Source: Candidatus Zixiibacteriota bacterium (lineage in GTDB: Bacteria; Zixibacteria; MSB-5A5; GN15; JAAZOE01). From it: 64,000 nucleotides of DNA. Below are positions 1 to 9,022 of the stretch, piece after piece. Within the stretch, counting starts at the first letter, position 1, and each line of letters opens with the position of its first letter. The position numbers and the translations under genes were made by a program. The DNA lies in the NCBI GenBank assembly GCA_023138975.1, contig JAGLON010000013.1, forward strand, positions 248,001-312,000, in the 5' to 3' direction. Below the pieces are notes generated by a model. That model was given only the letters and a program-made list of their open reading frames with translations, did no database searches and was not told the DNA's origin.

Positions 1-743
1 ATCTTTCCGTCAATCTCATAGTTCATATCACTGACAATGTTCTTTCGTTCGCCGATCACCTGCTCGATTCTTGACGGTAAAGTTATATCCCCAAATTTAG
101 TATAATCATACAGGTTTACATATAGTTTGGTAGATCCCATTTGTGTCATGGTTTCATGCAGCAGACCCAAAACTAAATAACTCTCCTTGTCGATATACAT
201 GGAATAGGCTTCCTTATCGTCCATACTCACTCGAAGGTGAAACACATCTACGCCATTGTACTTGTCATCGTTTTTATAGGCTACTTTAATACTCTCATTA
301 TCGGCATTGGTATAAAGAGAGAACTGATCAAGTTTTAGCTCATCGCTGCACTGCTTGACTTCAATAGGCGACATCATCACTTTCTGATCATTGGAGATGG
401 TCCACCCTTCATCACCATTAAAAACGCTGGTGTGAACACCGAATGGAGTTGTCATTTCCTTGGCTATTTTATTCGGGAAGACTCGAGTTTCCCTGTAGTC
501 GAATGCGTCCTGCCCAGCAGCTTCAAACTTACAGGTCAGCGTAAAGTTTTTTACTTTTTTGAAATTCTCAATCCCGCCACATTTCTCAACGGCCTTCAAT
601 AGTATTGAACGGCCTTTAGATAATTCTTCTTTACTAAAATCGAATGCATTAGTACTGATTAGTCCGTCCGACTGTCCCAATAAAGCCGCTGTGAAAACCG
701 ATAGAAGCAGAATAAGTAAAAAAAGTCTTGTGAATTCACGCAT
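1..743 (-). CDS. Exported LolA-like protein (partial, C-terminus outside window)
   Basis: An open frame runs on the minus strand from an ATG at 743 to the window edge (about 247 residues) without a stop. AAGGAG lies 6 bases before the ATG. Residues 1-24 form a signal peptide (MREFTR, then a leucine-rich core ending ALLGQ). The rest resembles residues 485-709 of the M16-like protein encoded next door: both contain E-E-L-x-x-G, then GG-[VI]-[DE]-NFKKVK, and both reach [SN]YEI[ND]GKI near the end. The domain looks like the LolA/LolB or outer-membrane lipoprotein-sorting fold, which is an inference from pattern only. It is probably periplasmic and binds a lipid or lipoprotein, but no function is proven. 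A promoter and a terminator separate it from the M16 genes. Confidence 0.75.
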   Translation of the reverse strand, partial: MREFTRLFLLILLLSVFTAALLGQSDGLISTNAFDFSKEELSKGRSILLKAVEKCGGIENFKKVKNFTLTCKFEAAGQDAFDYRETRVFPNKIAKEMTTPFGVHTSVFNGDEGWTISNDQKVMMSPIEVKQCSDELKLDQFSLYTNADNESIKVAYKNDDKYNGVDVFHLRVSMDDKEAYSMYIDKESYLVLGLLHETMTQMGSTKLYVNLYDYTKFGDITLPSRIEQVIGERKNIVSDMNYEIDGK

Positions 744-814
744 GTGCTATCTCCTTTGTTACTACTCGCCAAGCCCAATGCGAGAAAAAAACTCCCAAGA
801 AAACTATCCTGGAT

Positions 815-844
815 TATATACAAATTAGTACATGAATTGTTCAA
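815..844 (-). promoter_or_regulatory. Putative sigma70-type promoter for the LolA-like gene
   Basis: On the minus strand TTGAAC (844-839) is followed after 18 bases by TATATA (820-815). It lies between the M16 terminator and the ATG at 743. Confidence 0.45.
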
Positions 845-848
845 TATA

Positions 849-880
849 AAAACGGCGCCGTATTAAAAAAAACGGCGCCG
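849..880 (-). terminator. Rho-independent terminator of the M16 operon
   Basis: CGGCGCCG occurs at 853-860 and again at 873-880, and each copy is also self-complementary. Read on the minus strand the two arms form an 8-bp GC stem with a T-rich loop, followed by TTTTTAT. It lies 27 bases beyond the stop codon of the M16-like gene. Confidence 0.75.
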
Positions 881-907
881 CAAACTCATGCTTCTACTTC
901 ACTTATA

Positions 908-3037
908 TTAAAGACCTTCCGGCTTCACAAAAATCGACTCGTCGATTTTGCCGTTGATTTCATAGCTGACAATATCAGTTTCAAAAATCATTCCGCCCAT
1001 ATCCTGACGCGTTTTGACCGGAACTTTAATTCCCGAAAACTCTTTATACTCTGAGAATGACGAAACAATATTAGCCGGCCCCATCGGAGTGTCGCCCATA
1101 TGTTTACGCCCAACCGGCAAATTGCTGGCCGGATCGACGAACATGGAGAACTGAGCACCCAGCGCAGTAAGGAAATCGAGACGAACGGCCGTTTTACCGT
1201 CGAACTCTTCTTCGCCCTTAAAAGCTACTTTAAAGTCCGGTGCATCCAATTTGGTGAAAATAGCAAATTTCTCACGAGACCTGTTGATTTTTTCTTTCTC
1301 AATATCCTCGGCTGACTTCATCTTTGTCTGCTCCATTGCAATGCCCCAACCGGTATCGCCAATAAAGACATCTATTTGTTCGCCCATCGGGGATTTGACT
1401 ATCTGACCAACTTTATCAGGCAGAATATTGATTTCGGTGATATCCAATGTCATTGATCCCTGCGGCATATTAATCGTGAGTTTTAAGTTTGCCAAGATCG
1501 TTTTGACTTTCTTGAAATTGTCAACTCCACCAGAAGCGGCGACAACTTTGCCGAGCCATTCCATACCCTGAGCCAATTCCTCGTCAGTTGCGTCAAATTC
1601 ATCTTCTTCCGGACTCGGGATGGTAATGTCGATTTCCTCGACATCGCCAAACTCAGTCAACGGACCATCAAATTTGGACGCATCACCGGTCACAAGAATA
1701 TGCATGTTACCTGGGTTCAGTTTACGCTTTGCAACATCAAGAACATCCTGCGGACTGACATTTTCAACCTCTTCTTTGAGCTGCTGCAGATAATCGGACG
1801 GCATACCATAGTAATCGTAAGTCATCATTCGGCCGAGGACTTCGCCCTTGGTATCAAAATTAAACACGTACGAATTAAGCCAGCCGTCTTTTGCCTTTTT
1901 CATTTCGGTTTCGGTTGGCGGTAAGGTCTGCATCGATTCAATCTGTTCTTTCATGACACGAATAGCGTCAATCGTGCTTTCCAGCTTTGTACCGGCATAA
2001 GCATAAAAGAATCCCGGCCGGTCATAATTAAAGGTATAGCTGGCCTGAGCGGCGTAGGCATATCCTTTTTTGGAGCGGACATTATCCGTTATACGGCTGC
2101 CAAAGCTTCCACCCAAGACCGAATTCATGACGATTGTGGCCGGATAATCGGGATCACCCATTTTGCCGCCGATATGGCCGATTAACACATTTGACTGTGT
2201 AAGATCAGTCTTTTCGACGTAATGAACACCCGGTTTGAATTCATAAACAACATCCGGAGGTGGTGGAATTTCCATGCCACTCGCTGGCCAATCGGCGAAA
2301 TGCTTTTTGAGTAGTTCAAGCATTTCATCTTTTGAGAAATCACCGACAACACCAAGCTGAATATTGTTTGGATGTATTAGCATTTGATGGAACATCACGA
2401 TATCGTCACGGGTAATCGCTTCAATCGTTGAGTATTCCGCATAACGGGCATACGGAGAGTCTTTTCCATAGATTATCTTACGATATTCACGAATTGTAAT
2501 ACCCATCGGATCATCGTTGCGGCGGGAGATACCAGATTTTTGATTTGAGCGGGCTAAATCTATCTTGTCCTCAATAAAAACCGGGCTCCTCAGAACGTCC
2601 GCCAGGATTCCGACAATCTTTTCCTTATACTCCGATAAACCACCAGCTCCGGCGCTGCCGGAAACCGATCCGATTCCGGTTTCGACATAGGCGCCTATCG
2701 CTTCGAGCTCGGCATTGATTTCATCACCGGTCATGGTTGCAGTTCCGCCGGTACGCATGACCTCACCGGTCATATCGGCCAAGCCGAGTTTATGCGGTGG
2801 TTCCAGATAGCTGCCGCATTTATTCATCCTTACCGAAACACTAAATAATGGCAGGGTATGATCTTCAATCAGGTAAATCGTCATACCGTTTTCAAGTACG
2901 ACTTTATCCGGTTGGGGAACTTCAATTTTTCCCAATTTAGGAAAATTAATCTCTTTGGCCTTACTCCATGCTGGGGCCGCTGATAAGACGATCAGCGCAC
3001 AGACACAAAAGAGCGTCATTACTTTCATATATTTCAT
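908..3037 (-). CDS. M16 peptidase-like protein, non-catalytic partner, with C-terminal LolA-like domain
   Basis: This 709-residue exported protein has a signal peptide (residues 1-25) and a double M16 (insulinase/processing-peptidase) region at about 40-450. The zinc-binding HxxEH motif is absent: the equivalent stretch near residues 85-95 reads GLADMTGEVMR. The second half keeps the R/Y substrate-binding region (VRSKKGYAYAA, about 320-330). In two-subunit M16 enzymes one partner carries HxxEH and the other the R/Y pair, so this should be the partner of the protein encoded just upstream. Residues 485-709 are an extra domain shared with the neighbouring partial gene. The start follows AAGGA, and the upstream stop codon lies only 11 bases away, so the pair is coupled. 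It probably degrades peptides in the periplasm; the substrate is unknown. Confidence 0.85.
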   Translation of the reverse strand: MKYMKVMTLFCVCALIVLSAAPAWSKAKEINFPKLGKIEVPQPDKVVLENGMTIYLIEDHTLPLFSVSVRMNKCGSYLEPPHKLGLADMTGEVMRTGGTATMTGDEINAELEAIGAYVETGIGSVSGSAGAGGLSEYKEKIVGILADVLRSPVFIEDKIDLARSNQKSGISRRNDDPMGITIREYRKIIYGKDSPYARYAEYSTIEAITRDDIVMFHQMLIHPNNIQLGVVGDFSKDEMLELLKKHFADWPASGMEIPPPPDVVYEFKPGVHYVEKTDLTQSNVLIGHIGGKMGDPDYPATIVMNSVLGGSFGSRITDNVRSKKGYAYAAQASYTFNYDRPGFFYAYAGTKLESTIDAIRVMKEQIESMQTLPPTETEMKKAKDGWLNSYVFNFDTKGEVLGRMMTYDYYGMPSDYLQQLKEEVENVSPQDVLDVAKRKLNPGNMHILVTGDASKFDGPLTEFGDVEEIDITIPSPEEDEFDATDEELAQGMEWLGKVVAASGGVDNFKKVKTILANLKLTINMPQGSMTLDITEINILPDKVGQIVKSPMGEQIDVFIGDTGWGIAMEQTKMKSAEDIEKEKINRSREKFAIFTKLDAPDFKVAFKGEEEFDGKTAVRLDFLTALGAQFSMFVDPASNLPVGRKHMGDTPMGPANIVSSFSEYKEFSGIKVPVKTRQDMGGMIFETDIVSYEINGKIDESIFVKPEGL

Positions 3038-3048
3038 CGTCCTATCCT

Positions 3049-4557
3049 TTACTCTTCAATAGTTTCGATTGAGGCTACGGTCATCCTGGTATTGACAAAC
3101 ATTTCTTTGGCTACACGCTGGATATCTTCAGCGGTGACTGCGTTCACTTCATCGAGTGATTTGAACAGCCCACGCCAGTCACCATACAGCGTCTGATAGC
3201 CCACTAAATTGTTCGCCATGCCGTTTCTTGAAGCAAGAGAGTTTATCAGATTGGCTTTGGCACGAGCCTTGATATTCTCCAACTCCTCAGCCGGGATAGG
3301 TTCATTTAACAGTTGATCAATTTGCGCAAGAACTCCAGTTTCGCATTCAGCCGCTGTGATGTCTTTGGCCGGAATAACATAGATACCAAACTGGCAGGCA
3401 TATTTACTTCCGGGAAAAGACGCGAAGGCCATAGCATTAGTCGCGATTTTTTGTTCATTAACAAGATTTTTATATAACAGCGAGGTACGTCCCTGGCCAA
3501 GATAATCCGCAATGGCGTCATAAACGACATCATCCGGGTGGGTTCCGGCCGGGCGTTGAAATCCCATCAGCAGCATCGGTTGACTCTTTTCGGGAATAAC
3601 AACACGCCGGGTTGCTTTCTGGACCGGGTCAACAATAATAAGATTTTTTGGTTTATCTTTTTTAGGCAGTTTACCAAAGTACTTCTTGGCAAACTTCTCT
3701 GCTTCCTTAGGATCAACGTCACCTACAATAGCCGCAACGAGATTCGAGGCAACATAATATTTTTGATAATGCGCGAGCATATCTTCTTTGGTATATTTTT
3801 TTATCTCGCTCATTTCACCAATCAGAGCCAGCCCGTACGGGTGAGCCCGGAATGCGGCATGAAGAAATTCATCAACCATACGGCCGGTCGGGCTTGATTC
3901 GACCCCCATACGGCGTTCTTCCTGAATAACATCGCGCTCTTTATAGAACTGGCGGAAGACCGGATCAGAAAACCGGCTGGATTCTAAGTAAAACCACAGT
4001 TCAAGTCTATTAGACGGGAAAGAATAGTAATAGGTCGTATTATCATAGCCGGTACCGGCATTGAGACCTACGCCGCCTTCCTGTTCAACGATTAAGGAAA
4101 ATTCGGCAATCTCCACGAATGATTCCGCTTCTTCCTTCGCAGCCTCGAAGCTTTCTTCGAGAGTTTGCAATTTAACCGAATCAGCCTTTATACCTTTATC
4201 CTGCTCAAGCCGCAGTTCGGCATAAACAGCGTCAAGCTTTTTGAGCGCTTTTCTTTCTTTCTTTATATCTTTGGTGCCAATCTCCGAGGTACCTTTAAAA
4301 GCCATATGTTCCCAGAAGTGTGACAACCCCATCGCATCTTTCGGATCATCGGAGCCGCCGACATTGGCCTGTAAAACAAAGGAAATCACCGGAGCGCTAT
4401 GGTCTTCCATAACAATAAATTTCATCCCATTATCAAGCGTGAACTCGGTGATTTTATCCTCGACCGAAGAAAAATCAAACGCGAACGCGCTTCCGCAAAT
4501 AACTCCCAGACAGATAAAAGTAAGAACTGTCACGAGAGTCCTCTTCCTGTTAAGCAT
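3049..4557 (-). CDS. M16 family zinc metallopeptidase, catalytic subunit
   Basis: The 502-residue exported peptidase has a signal peptide at the start (MLNRKRTLVTVLTF...AFA) and the HxxEH zinc motif as HFWEH at about residues 80-84, followed by MAFKGT. The downstream ERDVIQEERRM stretch supplies the third zinc-ligand glutamate expected in the family. A longer frame opens at 4626, but the ATG at 4557 has GGAGG about 8-12 bases upstream and begins the signal peptide, so it is preferred. It forms an operon with the following non-catalytic M16 protein; together they should make a heteromeric periplasmic peptidase. An insert rich in Glu/Lys at about 105-150 separates the zinc motif from the rest, longer than in minimal M16 proteins. 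Confidence 0.9.
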   Translation of the reverse strand: MLNRKRTLVTVLTFICLGVICGSAFAFDFSSVEDKITEFTLDNGMKFIVMEDHSAPVISFVLQANVGGSDDPKDAMGLSHFWEHMAFKGTSEIGTKDIKKERKALKKLDAVYAELRLEQDKGIKADSVKLQTLEESFEAAKEEAESFVEIAEFSLIVEQEGGVGLNAGTGYDNTTYYYSFPSNRLELWFYLESSRFSDPVFRQFYKERDVIQEERRMGVESSPTGRMVDEFLHAAFRAHPYGLALIGEMSEIKKYTKEDMLAHYQKYYVASNLVAAIVGDVDPKEAEKFAKKYFGKLPKKDKPKNLIIVDPVQKATRRVVIPEKSQPMLLMGFQRPAGTHPDDVVYDAIADYLGQGRTSLLYKNLVNEQKIATNAMAFASFPGSKYACQFGIYVIPAKDITAAECETGVLAQIDQLLNEPIPAEELENIKARAKANLINSLASRNGMANNLVGYQTLYGDWRGLFKSLDEVNAVTAEDIQRVAKEMFVNTRMTVASIETIEE

Positions 4558-4601
4558 GTAACCCTTCCTCCATTCAATGTTTATATGTAATATATGATGC
4601 C

Positions 4602-4630
4602 AATTTATATCATACCGTATTAGCAATCAA
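4602..4630 (-). promoter_or_regulatory. Possible promoter of the M16 operon
   Basis: TTGATT (4630-4625) and TAAATT (4607-4602) on the minus strand are separated by 17 bases. The same two hexamers and spacing occur upstream of lon. Each matches consensus only moderately. Confidence 0.35.
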
Positions 4631-4678
4631 GAGATATACGTCTATAATTCCAGCTTTATTGACAAGCATAGTCCAACC

Positions 4679-7090
4679 TTACTCTATCTCAATATCATAC
4701 GGAATGCGAAAGAAAATGTTTCCCTCTTCAAGAGCATTTAGCGTCGTGGCCGACTTTTCTGCCCCATGCAGTAAGGCCAACAATTGTGAGCTATAAAACT
4801 TGAAATCAAAAGGGTTTTTAAGCCAAAACCGCTTCACCGGCAAGGAGACTATCTCTATGTCATCTAATGAATTACAACCCAATGCTTGAGCCATCCCCAT
4901 GATTGCATGGTGGATACCTCCAAGTTCATCAACAAGCCCGTTGGAGACCGCTTCGGAACCGGTCCAGACCTGCCCTCGTCCAATACTATTGACCGAATCG
5001 ACCGACAACGGTCGAACATCGGCAACTTTGCTCAGGAAATGATGATAAAACTCCCACAAATGCGACCGGAGTTTCTCCCTCTGCTGTGGAGTAAAAGGCT
5101 TTGAGGTCGAATACATTGAAGCGTTTTTTCCACGGTCGAATGATTCGGTATAGAGGCCAATTTTACTGTAAAGCTCGGCAAAGTTAATTTTTCCGCCAAA
5201 GACACCGATTGAACCGGTCAATGTGTTTTTATTGGCCATTATTTTATTATTGACCATTGCCATATAATAACCGCCCGAGGCGGCCATGTTGCCCATTGAG
5301 ACTATTACCGGTTTATTTTCTGCCAGTTTGTTTATCTCATGCCAAATTAAATCAGATGCCAGGGCATCACCGCCGGGAGAGTTTATTCGCAGCACAACGC
5401 CATCAATATCCGAATCATATCGAGCCCGCCGGATACTTCCGAGCATCTCATGTCCCCCGATTTTTCCTCCGGAGCTACCCTGAACGATATTGCCATCGGC
5501 AAGCACAACTGCTATTTGCGGTTTTCTTTCCCATCGGTCATTGTAACACTCACGCTGAACATACTCGCTGAAAGCCAACTTTCGGGAGAAAACAGTAAAT
5601 TCATCCTCGGCCAGTTCCCGGACCGCATCATCATAGTACATGCGATCATCAACCAGCCCCCAATTAACGGCAGCCAGAGAAGTAATCGGGGCAGAATCGA
5701 TAATCGTTTGTACCGAATCAATCGACAACGACCGATTGGCGGCAATTACATTGGTAAATTCATCATACAATTTGTCCAAAAGCCGGTTTAGCTGTTCGCG
5801 ATTTGGTTCGGTGGGGCGGTCAAATAGATACTGCTCAGGAGCGGTTTTATACTCGTCAACCCGTTCTATTTCCAATTGGACACCAAGTTTATCAAGAAGT
5901 CCTTTATACATCATCAGCTCGCCGCTCAAACCGGTCAGGCGCAGCTGACTGACGGGTGGGATAAAGATGCTATCGGCGTGACTGGCGAGCAGATAGCCTA
6001 AATTTGACGGGGATGAAAGATAAGCATAGACCTGTTTATTCTGATTTCGAAAGTAAGTTATCGCATCGGAGATTTCTTCGACCTTGCCCAAACCACAGTG
6101 CAGTTTTTTGATATGCAGAAAGATTCTGTCAATTTCTTCATCTTCAGCCGCCCGATAAATCCCCTCGACATAATCAAAGAATCTCAGAGGGCGTTGCCCA
6201 ATAAAAGGGACATCGGGATTCTCGGGCAGAGTCCCCGACAGGTTCATCATAAGTGTTTTTCTACGAGGTTTAATCAGTGAAGCCTGTTTGCCTTTTACTG
6301 ATCCGATATAAGAAGTCGAGAGGTAAGATTTTCCTTCACGATCAAACTCTGTTCGATTGCCAACATAGTTTGACAACAAATTCAGGCGAAATCCCAAATT
6401 GAACCGGGAGTGATTATCCACATCAGCATAAAGATACATTCCTGGTTTAGGTCGATACTCTACCCCGGTTCTGAAATCGGCATTATCGAGAGTTTCTTTG
6501 GAAGTCATATCAACATCAAAGGTCACCGTTAAACGATTACGATAGGTCCGTGCCGCTATGCCATAGAGATATCTGATATCGCTTCGCTTACCATTAATTT
6601 TCCCTCGATTGAGGTTTTCAAAACGCGCCCCTAAACTGACATTGCGGTTATAACGAAACAATAGCCCGGCATTCCACAAATGACGGTTGTTTAAATATCC
6701 GGGGCCGTCTTTAATGTACTGATACGATAAACCAAACCCGGTTCTTTTACCTCCACCGATAGCAATAATAATATCTCGGTAGTCGGTTTGACCGTTGCCG
6801 TGCACAAATCGGTAAGACATCGCCAAAGCGCTCGTAGTTGTGACCGTCCCCCAGTCTCGGATAACACGATTATTACGATGAGTGAAAATGAGCATCGACC
6901 CCGACTGCCGGTTACCCAATGCGGCGGGATTTGTCCAAACGGAATTTTGCCCGTGTACCGATGCCACCGGTGTATTAAAATATACTTCGCTGGGCAATTC
7001 GACCTCTTCCGACCAAAGCGAGGACGCGAAAAGTACAATTGAAAAGCTCAGGAGTCCTAACAGCAATGTTTGGGGACGACTCATTCGCAT
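4679..7090 (-). CDS. sppA: Signal peptide peptidase SppA with N-terminal outer-membrane-barrel-like domain
   Basis: The protein has 803 residues, against about 550-620 for the usual long-form SppA. After a signal peptide (1-27), residues about 35-265 look like an outer-membrane beta-barrel or PorV-type domain: NPAALGN near the front, then alternating hydrophobic strands such as FGLSYQYIKDG and NLGFRLNLLSNYVG. Residues about 275-800 are the tandem SppA protease. The general-base lysine is K415 (VDEYKTAPEQ) and the nucleophile is S605 (NMAASGGYYM), so the Ser/Lys dyad is complete. SPGGDALASD near 571-580 is the usual SppA region. SppA digests leftover signal peptides in the inner membrane; this one may act at or through the outer membrane, which is an inference. 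It starts 2 bases after the DUF4097-like gene, whose end supplies the GGAGGT ribosome site. Confidence 0.85.
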   Translation of the reverse strand: MRMSRPQTLLLGLLSFSIVLFASSLWSEEVELPSEVYFNTPVASVHGQNSVWTNPAALGNRQSGSMLIFTHRNNRVIRDWGTVTTTSALAMSYRFVHGNGQTDYRDIIIAIGGGKRTGFGLSYQYIKDGPGYLNNRHLWNAGLLFRYNRNVSLGARFENLNRGKINGKRSDIRYLYGIAARTYRNRLTVTFDVDMTSKETLDNADFRTGVEYRPKPGMYLYADVDNHSRFNLGFRLNLLSNYVGNRTEFDREGKSYLSTSYIGSVKGKQASLIKPRRKTLMMNLSGTLPENPDVPFIGQRPLRFFDYVEGIYRAAEDEEIDRIFLHIKKLHCGLGKVEEISDAITYFRNQNKQVYAYLSSPSNLGYLLASHADSIFIPPVSQLRLTGLSGELMMYKGLLDKLGVQLEIERVDEYKTAPEQYLFDRPTEPNREQLNRLLDKLYDEFTNVIAANRSLSIDSVQTIIDSAPITSLAAVNWGLVDDRMYYDDAVRELAEDEFTVFSRKLAFSEYVQRECYNDRWERKPQIAVVLADGNIVQGSSGGKIGGHEMLGSIRRARYDSDIDGVVLRINSPGGDALASDLIWHEINKLAENKPVIVSMGNMAASGGYYMAMVNNKIMANKNTLTGSIGVFGGKINFAELYSKIGLYTESFDRGKNASMYSTSKPFTPQQREKLRSHLWEFYHHFLSKVADVRPLSVDSVNSIGRGQVWTGSEAVSNGLVDELGGIHHAIMGMAQALGCNSLDDIEIVSLPVKRFWLKNPFDFKFYSSQLLALLHGAEKSATTLNALEEGNIFFRIPYDIEIE

Positions 7091-7092
7091 CT

Positions 7093-8160
7093 TTAGTTAC
7101 CTCCGGTGTCAGTATTGCTATTGGGGCCTTTAATGATGATATTGCCGTTATGTTTGGCCGATAGGCGAACCTCGGCGGTACCGTTTCCGACATCGAATTC
7201 GAGGCGATCGTCATAGACAAGCGTCGGTTCCATTTCCATGCCTTTGGTATCAATCGCTCCCTCTTCACTAATTTTGCAATTAAAGGCGGCATCGACGGGT
7301 CCGTTAATATTCAGCTTTATCATCCCATACTGATTATAGACTTTCAATCGGCCCGACGTTAACGAGTCAAGGCCCAGAATAATCGGCGCCGAGATATTCT
7401 TAATTCTGTTTCTGTCGCCTAAAAATGTCATATTCTCGGCAATAATATCGGAATAGCTAGTGCTAATATCAGCAGATCCGATAAACGAGTTGATAATAAT
7501 CGTATCCTGCTCGTTGCGAATCGTTGCCATTTTATCAGTGGCATCAATGTTTTGCAGCCTAATTTTGCCGTATTTATTACTAACAACTAATCGACCGGTT
7601 ATCTTTTTTAAAGATACTGGACGGCTGGATACTTTTATTTCAACATCACCGGTAACATTATCGACGGTTACTTTACTCAATGATTCAGAGACAACACAAC
7701 CGGCAAACGGACCGGAAGCGGCAATATCAAAATAAGCAGTATTTATTTCCAATTTAGTCATGGGCGGTACCGAAATAGTAACTTCCAGCCTGGCGGAATT
7801 TGATGTTCCTGACCATGGCGCCCGCGCCGGCGCCCGAAGCGTCAGAAGAGCATTGTTTTGCTGAGGGGAGCATTCCACAGTGATGGAACCGGCATACTCG
7901 TTGGCCTCATCCTTGGAATCTGCTTTAAGAAGCTTTCTATATTTTACCCGGCATTCGTTTCCCTCCGCTTTAATCTTAAGCAGCCCGCTTAATGAACCGG
8001 CGGCATTGATTATCAGAGTTCCCTCTGTTTTTATCGACGAAGTCAACGTATATGATTCACTGACATAACCTCTATCAGTTTTTTTTGTCAATGTCTCTGC
8101 AGCCGCTCCAGCCGCTATCAAAAGACAGAGCAATAACACAGGCATTAATTTCCCTATCAT
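7093..8160 (-). CDS. Exported DUF4097-like beta-strand repeat protein
   Basis: This 355-residue protein has a signal peptide (MIGKLMPVLLLCLLIAAGAAAE). The rest is a run of short beta-strand repeats with the DUF4097/adhesin-like pattern, for example repeated [VI]-x-[VI]-x-N/G turns (VTGDVEIKVSSRP, VVSNKYGKIRLQNIDA, IIINSFIGSADISTSYSDI). Such proteins are thought to fold as a beta-helix; their role is not known. It overlaps the upstream methyltransferase gene by 4 bases (ATGA) and lies 2 bases before sppA, so the three genes should be translated together. A periplasmic or surface location is inferred. Confidence 0.65.
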   Translation of the reverse strand: MIGKLMPVLLLCLLIAAGAAAETLTKKTDRGYVSESYTLTSSIKTEGTLIINAAGSLSGLLKIKAEGNECRVKYRKLLKADSKDEANEYAGSITVECSPQQNNALLTLRAPARAPWSGTSNSARLEVTISVPPMTKLEINTAYFDIAASGPFAGCVVSESLSKVTVDNVTGDVEIKVSSRPVSLKKITGRLVVSNKYGKIRLQNIDATDKMATIRNEQDTIIINSFIGSADISTSYSDIIAENMTFLGDRNRIKNISAPIILGLDSLTSGRLKVYNQYGMIKLNINGPVDAAFNCKISEEGAIDTKGMEMEPTLVYDDRLEFDVGNGTAEVRLSAKHNGNIIIKGPNSNTDTGGN

Positions 8161-8948
8161 TTCTTTGCCCTTTCCCTCAAATTCATCCAGAACATCAAAA
8201 CCGTTCCGGCCATAGCCGCATTTAAGGATTCCGCTTTTTTAGAAATTGGAATTTTTATCCGATAGTCCGCACTTTCGGTCAATGCTTTTCCGGTGCCTAT
8301 CGCTTCAGACCCGATTACCAATGCCGATTGTTCACTTTTTGGAGTCGTTTCGCTTATATATTTCCCTTTAACATCGGCATTATAGATTTTGTACGAATTC
8401 GCCTTTAGCTCATCGACCAGCAATTCATCGTTCACATTTTCAATAAACGGAAGCTTAAAGAAAGCTCCCATAGAAGCCCGAATTGTTTTCGGATTGGCCA
8501 GTTCAGCCGAGCCATCGGTTGTTATAATCAATGAAATATCAAAAGCAACCGCTGATCTCAACAGGGTCCCCAAGTTGCCCGGGTCGCCTATATTGTCACA
8601 TACCAATATATTACGATGATTAGTATGTAATTGTTTCTCCAGTGAATAATTTCTCATTTCAAACAGGGCGACTATTCCCTGGGGCGCTTTCGTATCAGAG
8701 AGCCTGTTAATTTCCTTAATAGAAACCGTTTGCACCCGTACTTTTTTCTTGGTAAAGTCCTCGATTAGTTTTTTACCCCGATCCGAAATATCGGCTGGAG
8801 AATAAAAAACTGTCTTAGGAAAGTAACCGGAGTCTAGCGCCTCTTCAAGCAGGCGGACACCTTCACATAGAAACCGCTTTTCATTTCGGCGGCCTTTTTT
8901 ATTCTGTAGACTAACTAAGTATTTTATTTCTGTTTTTGTTAACGACAT
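8157..8948 (-). CDS. TrmH/SpoU-family RNA 2'-O-methyltransferase
   Basis: The 263-residue protein has an N-terminal substrate-binding domain (about 5-95; KFLCEGVRLLEEA-like region) and a SPOUT knot domain. SPOUT motif 1 is DNIGDPGNLGTLLRSA (about 115-130), motif 2 is LVIGSEAIGTG, and motif 3 is KIPISKKAESLNAAMAG. The family transfers methyl from S-adenosylmethionine to a ribose 2'-OH, usually in 23S rRNA (RlmB-type) or tRNA; the exact target cannot be read from the sequence. The ATG at 8948 follows AAGGATAA. It is first in a minus-strand operon with the DUF4097-like gene and sppA, and lies divergent to the patatin gene across a 74-base gap. Confidence 0.85.
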   Translation of the reverse strand: MSLTKTEIKYLVSLQNKKGRRNEKRFLCEGVRLLEEALDSGYFPKTVFYSPADISDRGKKLIEDFTKKKVRVQTVSIKEINRLSDTKAPQGIVALFEMRNYSLEKQLHTNHRNILVCDNIGDPGNLGTLLRSAVAFDISLIITTDGSAELANPKTIRASMGAFFKLPFIENVNDELLVDELKANSYKIYNADVKGKYISETTPKSEQSALVIGSEAIGTGKALTESADYRIKIPISKKAESLNAAMAGTVLMFWMNLRERAKK

Positions 8949-9022
8949 ATCAGTTTATCCTTGTATTTTACAGCAATGCTTACAATATATTTAAAGGAAT
9001 TGATTTTACCCTTGAGGAGCAA

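Noticed and set aside
8936-9022. TTG start upstream of the patatin gene
   Set aside because: It yields no signal peptide at the N-terminus and overlaps the divergent methyltransferase start; the GTG at 9023 has a good ribosome site.
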